In this document: piece after piece, positions 57,441-64,000 of the stretch
Layout: the number at the start of each line of letters is the position of its first letter
Position numbering within the stretch: the stretch's first letter is position 1
Assembly: GCA_949318235.1 (NCBI GenBank)
Contig: OX439135.1
Coordinates: 23,514,957-23,578,956, forward strand
Reading direction: 5' to 3'
DNA length: 64,000 bases
Origin: Ecdyonurus torrentis
Lineage: Eukaryota; Arthropoda; Insecta; Ephemeroptera; Heptageniidae
Position numbers and translations under genes: made by a program
The notes under the pieces: generated by a model
What the model was told of the DNA's origin: nothing
What the model saw: only the letters and a program-made list of their open reading frames with translations
Databases searched by the model: none

Positions 57441-57982
57441 TTCGACTTTTTTTTTTTTTATCAGGTCCAAATAAAGTTCTAAACGAAGAAATAGCAATGA
57501 TCCACTATATATAATAAAAGTAGTAAACAGGTATATATTGACGTCATGATAGCAGATTTTTTTAACAAAAGTAAAATTTGGAAGCTGGCTCAAGAGTTGT
57601 GTGTAGTTTATAGAACGAACTTATGAAGCATACACATTCATAGTATGAGGAGAAAACTGGTTAAAGGAATAGACCAGAGAAAAATATAAGCATTTATCTT
57701 CATGGTATCTTCAAAACCGTTAACAATTTTTACCTGAATGTTAAAGTATTTTCAGTTTCATATAGGTTTTATTATAAAAAGCGAGAGAACGTAAAAATAC
57801 TTGTAAAGTATAAAAATTTGCGTGGCTATTTATGTTTATGACGTCAGAAACATGCAAAAATTAGTATGAAAATGTTGTGTGGGTTGCATAAATCGATATT
57901 TTCTGATCACTGCTACGGAGCTACAGTTAGGTTTTGAGACAAACTTAAGTTATTTATGTAAGTCTCATCAAGTGTTTTGTGA

Positions 57983-58413
57983 TTTTTTTTTTTTTTTTTT
58001 TTTTTTTTATTAATAAAAAATAAGAGTACATACATAAGTCCCACCAAGACAATGAAGTCTTATCGGTGGGTGCTTAATCAACATAATATAAAAAATTGTT
58101 AGTAAGCATAAACCATATTACAACAGTACATAAAAACAAAATCAGCACATTTCATTTCTTTTCTTTTCTTTTTTCTTTTTTTTTTTTGTATTATATATAT
58201 TTTTATTATTATTATTTAGTTTTTTTTTATCAATTAGAAACAACAAAACAATTATAACCTAATAACATATATACCATCTTTTTACTTTTTCTTTTATTTC
58301 TTTTTTACCCTTCGAATCCTTGATATATTTAGGTAGGGCATTACAAATGAGCGGTAGTTGAACACTCATTGTCCGCTCTCCGTATCTATTTTTAAATTTA
58401 GGTAGAACAACCT
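57983..58413 (-). mobile_element. 5'-truncated non-LTR retrotransposon
   Basis: Minus orientation: open reading at the 5' side, ~240-bp 3' UTR, then a poly(A) tail (plus-strand T run 57983-58008). It interrupts family B between TTTTGTGAT and AAATGC. Confidence 0.75.
58259..58412 (-). pseudogene. C-terminal end of a LINE reverse-transcriptase ORF
   Basis: About 50 residues ending in TAG, including NRYGERTMSVQLPLICNALP and YIKDSKGKKEIKEK. The pattern Y-G-x-R-x...P...N-x-L-P-x-x-I is typical of the very C-terminus of Jockey/CR1-type non-LTR polyproteins. Only this tail remains, so it cannot be functional. Confidence 0.6.
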
Positions 58414-58446
58414 AAATGCTTATGTTTTTCTCTGGTCTATTCTTAA

Positions 58447-59044
58447 ATACAAAACACAGAAATACAATTTTAAAATCGCATTTTTTTTATATTTCTAAAT
58501 AACCGTACATGTTAATTAGTTTGTTTTTATACAGTGATTAGTAACCGGTGTTTGACAAGACAGTAAATCTCCGTACTGAATATTTCTTTATCTCTCAAAT
58601 ATTATGAAACAGCTTTTACTTGTTTTTTTAAATAAATACTTTGTTCTCTTCTAAATCTTCCAATTTATTTTCTATTTATATCGGACTTTCATCTTGTTCT
58701 CGTCTGATAATTCATCACTTATTATTTATATTAATTTAAGTTACAACGTGACTTGATATTGCCAAAATATCATTAAATGTCGTGACTAACCAAATTCTTA
58801 GTTCACTCGCCATGTTTATATAATTTCAAAATTCTTTATATAAAATTTATAACAATATTTAAAAAAAATAATTTATAAATAATTTTTTTATTAATACATC
58901 ATAGTAATTTTAATAAATTGAAAATATACGATTATGTTTTATTTTTATTATAAAAAAATATATAAATATTAAGTAAACATAGAAAATATATAATATTGAA
59001 TTAAAGAAAAAAATTTATTTAAAATTATAATATTTTACTGCATT
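58447..59044. other. AT-rich sequence without recognised genes
   Basis: No ORF or repeat family recognised between the family B copy and the hAT element. Confidence 0.5.
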
Positions 59045-59052
59045 GACTAGGA

Positions 59053-59864
59053 CAGGGTTTCTCAACCTTTTTGAGCTGCGGAGCACTTTTAGAAGTAAGG
59101 AGTGCTCACGGAGCACTGGGGGGTTTGGGGAGCGTAGCCTCCCAAAAAAGCCCGCCGCAGGCGCGATTTTTTTTCCAACCACGTGACCGTTTTTTAGGCA
59201 ATTTAAGTGAATTTAAGTGAAGATTTTCAAGAAGATTATAATAACATTCAACCCATTAAAAACTATAGCTAAAATTAGAGATTTAAATTTTACAAATATA
59301 ATGGAATCAAGGAAAAAATTAAGTAATAAATTTGTAACTTCAGAGCAGAAATTGTGTGGTTAATTGAAAAATTAATAAAATAAATTGTTTTTAAAAGCGT
59401 GATTTTCAACATTTCTGAACTATTTTATTTTACGATTAAAAATGTTATTTTGAGAAATAATATTTTTCTGAAAATATTTGGTAGTAATAGAACTGTCACA
59501 AATACTGTCTCCTGTTAAAAATAAATCAAAACGATTCTGTCAAAAAATTGAAAAATTAACTTGAATTTATATTTTGGAAAAATTAAGGCTGCTTAGAAAA
59601 AACAATATTTATGGCCTTAGTTTCAACTTTCAGTATTTACTGAATTTTTAAAATAGGGACCTTTATAATTTTCAAAACTAAAATGACGTAACCAAAATTA
59701 AATAAATTGTTAATATTACATAACAGGTATTATTCAGAAACACAATATTCATGAAAATTGATACGTTTTGTACTGTATTGTTTAAAAATTATGAACATAT
59801 TTTATTTTAGTTTTTCTTTTTCTTTTCTTTTTCTTTTCTTTTTCTTTTCTTTTCTTTTTCTTTT

Positions 59865-59896
<32 letters not shown>

Positions 59897-59978
59897 ACTT
59901 CTTCCTTAATTCTGGGGAGCACCTGAAACCATCTCGCGGAGCACCAGTGCTCCGCGGAGCACCGGTTGAGAAACCCTG
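59053..59978. mobile_element. Non-autonomous hAT element with perfect 8-bp target duplication
   Basis: CAGGGTTTCTCAACC at 59053 and GGTTGAGAAACCCTG ending at 59978. GACTAGGA flanks both sides (59045-59052 and 59979-59986). Subterminal GCGGAGCAC motifs are repeated and inverted, as in hAT elements. 926 bp, no transposase; a TTTTC-rich tract (59814-59897) produces a spurious 92-codon ORF. Confidence 0.92.
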
Positions 59979-60331
59979 GACTAGGAAGAAAGAAATTAAT
60001 AAAAATATAATAATTAATAATATTGAACTTTTATAACTAGTAAATGATTGTTTTTGTTTTTTTACTTTTTTAAGCAACATTGCTCAAATTCACTCCCGTT
60101 TCTAAGTACTGCACATCTACAGTAGAACCTAGTAACAATAATGTAAGTGAAAATTTCAATGCTCACGTAAATAGTAAGACGAGATAAATATTTTACATGA
60201 AAAATAAAAACACGCAGAGATCTCAAATTTTATTTACAAAAACTTTTCACAGTTGATATTTCAATTTTAGCAAATATAATTATTTTAAGTGGTGCCCTCT
60301 TCTCTTAAGTTCTGGTCACTATGACTAGGAA

Positions 60332-60466
60332 AGGAAGAACGGTTTTGAGGCCGACTATAAGCGATTTCGGACACATCCGTTTCTACTTACTACGCATGCG
60401 CAGAACGTCGAAACGAAAGCGGATGTGAGCAACAACACTTTTAGTCGGCTTCTAAACAGTTGTTTG
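60332..60466. mobile_element. Family J hairpin MITE, copy 1
   Basis: Left arm GGTTTTGAGGCCGACTATAA, right arm TTTTAGTCGGCTTCTAAACA; inner arms ACACATCCG and GCGGATGTGAG; centre TACGCATGCGCAG, close to the NRF-1 palindrome TGCGCATGCGCA. Confidence 0.75.
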
Positions 60467-60599
60467 TTTATTAGTAAAATAATAAAATTTATTATCAACC
60501 ATTTTATTTCATTTCGTGAATATATTTAAAAATTACTGTAAAATCTAGATTTTTCCTTGTATATTATACTTTCGCTGCAGTGTCCACGCAGATTACAAG

Positions 60600-61092
60600 A
60601 AGTAATTGGGAATTATCCTTTAATTTGTAATGTATTCAGTAAATATTTATAAATAAAACATTAAATATATTTAAAAACATATAAAATATTAAATTATAGC
60701 TATAATAAATATATAATAACTAAAATTATAAAAAAATAAAAAAAATATTACTAAATTGCATGCAAGTTTGTAAATAAGTAATTTCCAAGACGAGATATTT
60801 CTGTTAATAAGAAACGTAACTGTTTTTACTTATATTTTTTGTGTTGTATCAGGTTTTGAGTTACGGTGATGTTTTTTGAACAATATTTTATATTATTTAT
60901 TGTAATTTCTGACAAGACACAAATTAAGTCTGTGAAATATTCAAACATTTGAGTGTGTAGTCAACATATATATAACATCAATTTTATCTGTTTTTTGGTT
61001 AGGATAAAGTTTTATTTTCTTTATGTTAAAAAAAAAAAGTTTCTAAATAATGTATCGGTGTTTAAATTTCTAACCAGATAATTGAATAATAT
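60600..61092 (+). repeat. Diverged copy of the array right arm
   Basis: Matches 41200-41640: CATGCAAGTTTGTAAATAAG, CAAGACGAGATATTT, GAGTTACGGTGATGTTTT and TTTCTAACCAGATAATTGA. It stops at the family J element. It shows that the array material also exists outside the array. Confidence 0.7.
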
Positions 61093-61234
61093 AGGAAGAA
61101 CTGTTTTGAGGCCAACTGTATGCGATTTTGGTCACATCCGCTTCCGTTTCATATTACTACGCATGCGCAGAACGTCGAAACGGAAGCGGATGTGACCTAA
61201 ATTGCTTATAGTCGGCCTCAAAACAGTTGTTCCT
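61093..61234. mobile_element. Family J hairpin MITE, copy 2
   Basis: AGGAAGAACTGTTTTGAGGC at the left, GCCTCAAAACAGTTGTTCCT at the right, centre ACTACGCATGCGCAGAACG. Better conserved than copy 1; flanks downstream of both copies are also similar. Confidence 0.78.
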
Positions 61235-61367
61235 TTATAAATCAATATTAGTAAAATAATAATTATATTCAATGTTATTAAACCTATTTTATTTCAATTT
61301 GACGCCAACAGTATTCTTTCACTTATCAATCACTACCGAAAAAAAAAAAGCATCGCATTTGCTTTAA

Positions 61368-62059
61368 GGGTCTATGCATTCGTGTTAAAGTCGACATAAT
61401 AACATAATAATAACATGGGTAGCATAGAAAAAAAAATCATTCTGCCAGTTTAAAAACACTATGCAATATTTTTGAGAGAATTGATGCTGTAAATATGTTG
61501 AATTAGTATCTCAAGTATATGAGAAAAATAACAATAACAAGAAATTAACAGATTTCCTAAAGAAAATTGCCTTAAGGCGGTGGGGGACCGACTTGGACCG
61601 GAAATCGCTAAAAGAACAACTATATTTTCTCAATAATTTTTTGTACATGATTTAATTCCAATAAAACAAACACTATAATTTTCAAATAAAACAAAGTAAA
61701 TTTAAAAAATATTTTTTTATACCAAAAAAAATTTTAATGATATTTTTAATTTTAAAAAAGTTTCTAATTTGACTAAAATTTCCCGCTCAAATTTGAATTT
61801 CCACATTTACATGTTATCTTTAAAGTGTAATAACTTAAATATTTGATCGTGTTTTCACATGTTTGACATAACTAAATTTTTAAGTAACATTTCTTCTTTA
61901 CTTTGTGTTATTTATTATTATTCGCAACCGTCCTAGTTTGTGAGATATCAGTCGGTCACCTACCCCCTTAAACGAAATTTGTCCTGTGCTGAGCAATGTT
62001 ATGCACTACTCCAGTATGGCCTCCAAGTGCAATAAATATGACGTCCTCCGCATATACCC
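61368..62059 (+). mobile_element. Family C MITE interrupted by family F
   Basis: GGGTCTATGCATTCGTGTTA to GTCCTCCGCATATACCC, with TATA after the right end. Split at 61572-61971 by a family F element. Confidence 0.8.
61572..61971 (+). mobile_element. Family F TTAA MITE nested in family C
   Basis: TTAA at 61572-61575 and 61968-61971 around GGCGGTGGGGGACCGAC ... GTCGGTCACCTACCCCC. The uninterrupted family C at ~31009 reads ATTGGCTTAAATGAAG, giving a single TTAA at the insertion point and so confirming a TTAA duplication. Confidence 0.86.
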
Positions 62060-62063
62060 TATA

Positions 62064-63108
62064 GAATCTTACCGTCGTTCAATCTTTCGTGATTTTACTT
62101 CCTATACATAATGTTGTGCTCAGGGTACAAAAAAAACCATCGATTACAGTTTCAATCCTACGATCTTCTTAACATACAACATCCCGACACTTCATTGCTA
62201 AAAGCAGGTTAAAACAATATATTTTTTGAGTGTCAAATAAATGTGTATGTGTAATAATTTAATAAAATTTATTATAATATTTTTAATTTTGTCGTAAAAA
62301 ATATTAAATAAAATACTATAAAATTTATATATAAATATGTTTTTTTATTATTTATATTATCAAAATAATCGTATAAAATTATTGCTATTAATTATTACAC
62401 AAATAAATTTTTGTTTTCAAAAGGCAGCTAGTATGCTATTTTTGTGTGGTATTTAAAAATTCTTTAGGAATAATAAATAATATTGGTGTATATAAAACTA
62501 CTTAGAATAAAGTACTACTTCATATTTTAAATAATTTTTTTAATTTAAATTTATTTCAAGTGAGACGGTGACCAATACGCCGCAAGACGGATTACGTTTC
62601 TTTTTTTTTTTTTTAATCGTTGAAATTATTTTGGACGAGTTCGAAACTACTGGACAACTTTTTCCAGTGGCCAAAATTTTTAAAGAAGTTGTTGGAGAAA
62701 ATAAAGATTTTTTTTTAAAGAAAATAAAAAATCAGCCGCTGGAAAAAGTTATCAAAAAGGTGTAAATTCAAAGTAGCATGTAGTAAAACGCTTCCGATAA
62801 ATCTTAAATGAGCAGATTTAAATTTTTTTTCATTAAATTTAATTTGCATCGCTAGTAGTTAGCACTGTTTTAATTAGCTTTATTTCAATTGTGCATCCCC
62901 AGCATTTTGATTTTCATATACGATATAAAATTTACAAACTTTGATTTTAATTTTATTACTTTGTAAAAGTAAACAATTGTTTACATATCATTTTTTTAAA
63001 TTGTCGATTTATGTTTTTTTTTAGTACGCAAAGCATAGTACTTCATTTTTTTTTATCTAACGAAGAAACAAACAGTGTAAAAAATGAAAGATATAATACC
63101 CTGAAATT
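62064..63108. other. AT-rich sequence, no gene recognised
   Basis: A 65-codon ORF (62568-62765) ends in a lysine-rich stretch (FKEVVGENKDFFLKKIKNQP) without a known domain. 62657-62752 is flanked by the inverted pair AACTTTTTCCAGTGGC / GCCGCTGGAAAAAGTT. I would not call a gene here. Confidence 0.4.
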
Positions 63109-63176
63109 TATGCAAAAATGTTGGCACATATGTTCTACTGGTTGCCTATATCAAGAAATGGCAGGGGCTGACATGA
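63109..63176 (+). repeat. Single arm related to family I
   Basis: TGCAAAAATGTTGGCACATA, then CTGGTTGCCTATATC, parallels the left arm of the hairpin at 25857-26027 (TGCAACAAGTGTGGCACATA, CTGGTTGCATACTTAC). Confidence 0.55.
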
Positions 63177-64000
63177 GATCGCTACGTAATTTAACGTGAT
63201 TTAAATACAAATCTTTGACGTAATAAATGTAATTATATTATCAAATACTATTATTTAGTTTAGACACATATTGTGTTATCGTACTGCAGCTTCTGCATAT
63301 TGCTGTCTATTCAAGGTCCATATATAAGAGGTTAAATGCTCCGGGAAAAGTTTTGGCCAAGGTCACGCGGCTTAAAGGAATTCACTAAACACGTCATATC
63401 ACCACATGCAACTTTGTTCACCTTATCAGTGACGTAACTGGTGAACGGTATCGTATTGGCTTAGAATCAAGGAAAATCCATCGCAAAATGAAATCGATTG
63501 CGCGAGTTTTGTGCTGCGCTCACCCTCTTTATTATATGTACCTTGATCGCTATTGATACTGCTTCACATGGTTCACTTCACGATCCTGTTGTTACATGAG
63601 CGCATGCATTGCAAGTATTTACGTCACGTTTAATAATGTCTCTGATCTTCAGACTGACATATAGCTGACTGACTCATGCATATAGCTTCATGCATACATT
63701 ATAATTAGCAAATACTGTTGTACTTATGTATAATGGATGTCCGTTACTGAATTCGGCGTGCGTAGGGCCTAATTCGTTAAAAAAAAGATTGATAAGAACA
63801 TCTTGTTCCTATTGTTTAAGTGGCAACCAATAAAAAGTAAGCTTATTGCTGGTGTTCTCTGTGCAGGCGGGACTTAAGAATGAGCCAAAAGTCAGAAAAC
63901 TTATGTAAGTGAAATTCCCGCACGTGTGCATAGTATGCGGGTGCTGACGTCACATAAGCCACGTAGTCGGTGCTTAGACTCTTGCATGTGCGGTACGCTC
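63177..64000. other. Less AT-rich window end, no gene recognised
   Basis: From ~63290 the sequence is richer in G and C than most of the window, with a TGACGTCA at ~63942. It could be the edge of a neighbouring gene, but no exon can be supported. Confidence 0.35.

Larger units (their letters stand above)
57661..58446. mobile_element. Rearranged family B MITE carrying a LINE insertion
   Basis: Both ends are the same family B terminus: TTAAAGGAATAGACCAGAGA at the left and TTTTTCTCTGGTCTATTC then TTAA at the right. The body is in plus orientation after ~57699. It is split at ~57982 by a LINE; the body resumes at AAATGCTTATGTTTTTCTCT. Confidence 0.75.

Noticed and set aside
59758..60036. 92-codon F/S/L-rich ORF
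   Set aside because: Translation of a TTTTC-rich tract running through the hAT element's right end.
62568..62765. Possible small gene encoding a lysine-rich peptide
   Set aside because: The N-terminal part is poly(T) translation; no splice sites, known domain or support were found.

Overview
The window looks like AT-rich nuclear DNA of an invertebrate animal. The evidence is one spliced gene with GT-AG introns, very dense non-autonomous transposons (MITE-like and foldback elements), long microsatellites, LINE 3' tails, and a fragment of mitochondrial rRNA/tRNA sitting in nuclear sequence. The species cannot be fixed from sequence alone. The mitochondrial-type tRNA-Leu(UAG) placed after the large-subunit rRNA is compatible with a lophotrochozoan-like mitochondrial gene order, but that is inference.

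Gene content. I find one convincing protein-coding gene: an ankyrin-repeat plus SOCS-box (ASB-type) protein on the + strand, 23,213-29,493. It has eight coding exons whose phases all fit (496 codons). Exon 5 is a 108-bp symmetric exon that duplicates the ankyrin repeat at the start of exon 6, so inclusion or skipping both keep the frame. The introns hold transposons and two very large microsatellites. ASB proteins normally serve as substrate receptors of Elongin B/C-Cullin 5 ubiquitin ligases.

Layout. 0-9.7 kb: repeats, including three copies of a long-inverted-repeat element (family E), a 1.55-kb CAGGG...CCCTG element, and copies of families A, C, D and G. 9.9-14.2 kb: more MITEs, a mitochondrial-derived tRNA-Leu/16S segment on the minus strand, a hairpin MITE, and TTAC and GTAA arrays. 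15.28-19.71 kb: a foldback element flanked by 5-bp CCGGG repeats, with a second 2.2-kb palindrome inserted in its left arm. 20.3-22.4 kb: nested MITEs and LINE tails. 23.2-29.5 kb: the ASB gene. 29.7-38.8 kb: almost continuous MITEs, several nested. 38.9-57.4 kb: an array of a 3,601-bp unit in about four near-identical copies, flanked by diverged copies; each unit is itself a foldback element with a hairpin MITE near its centre. 57.6-62.1 kb: a rearranged MITE carrying a 5'-truncated LINE, a 926-bp hAT element with a perfect 8-bp target duplication, two copies of a further hairpin family, and a MITE nested in a MITE. 62.1-64 kb: no gene recognised.

Repeat families named here (labels are mine). 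A, B, D, F and G end in TTAA. C is flanked by TATA. E has ~130-bp inverted arms. H, I, J and K are hairpin elements. Nested copies compared with uninterrupted copies in the same window directly show the TTAA duplication for F and the TATA duplication for C. The octamer TGACGTCA occurs about two dozen times, mostly inside families B, C, E, G and H.
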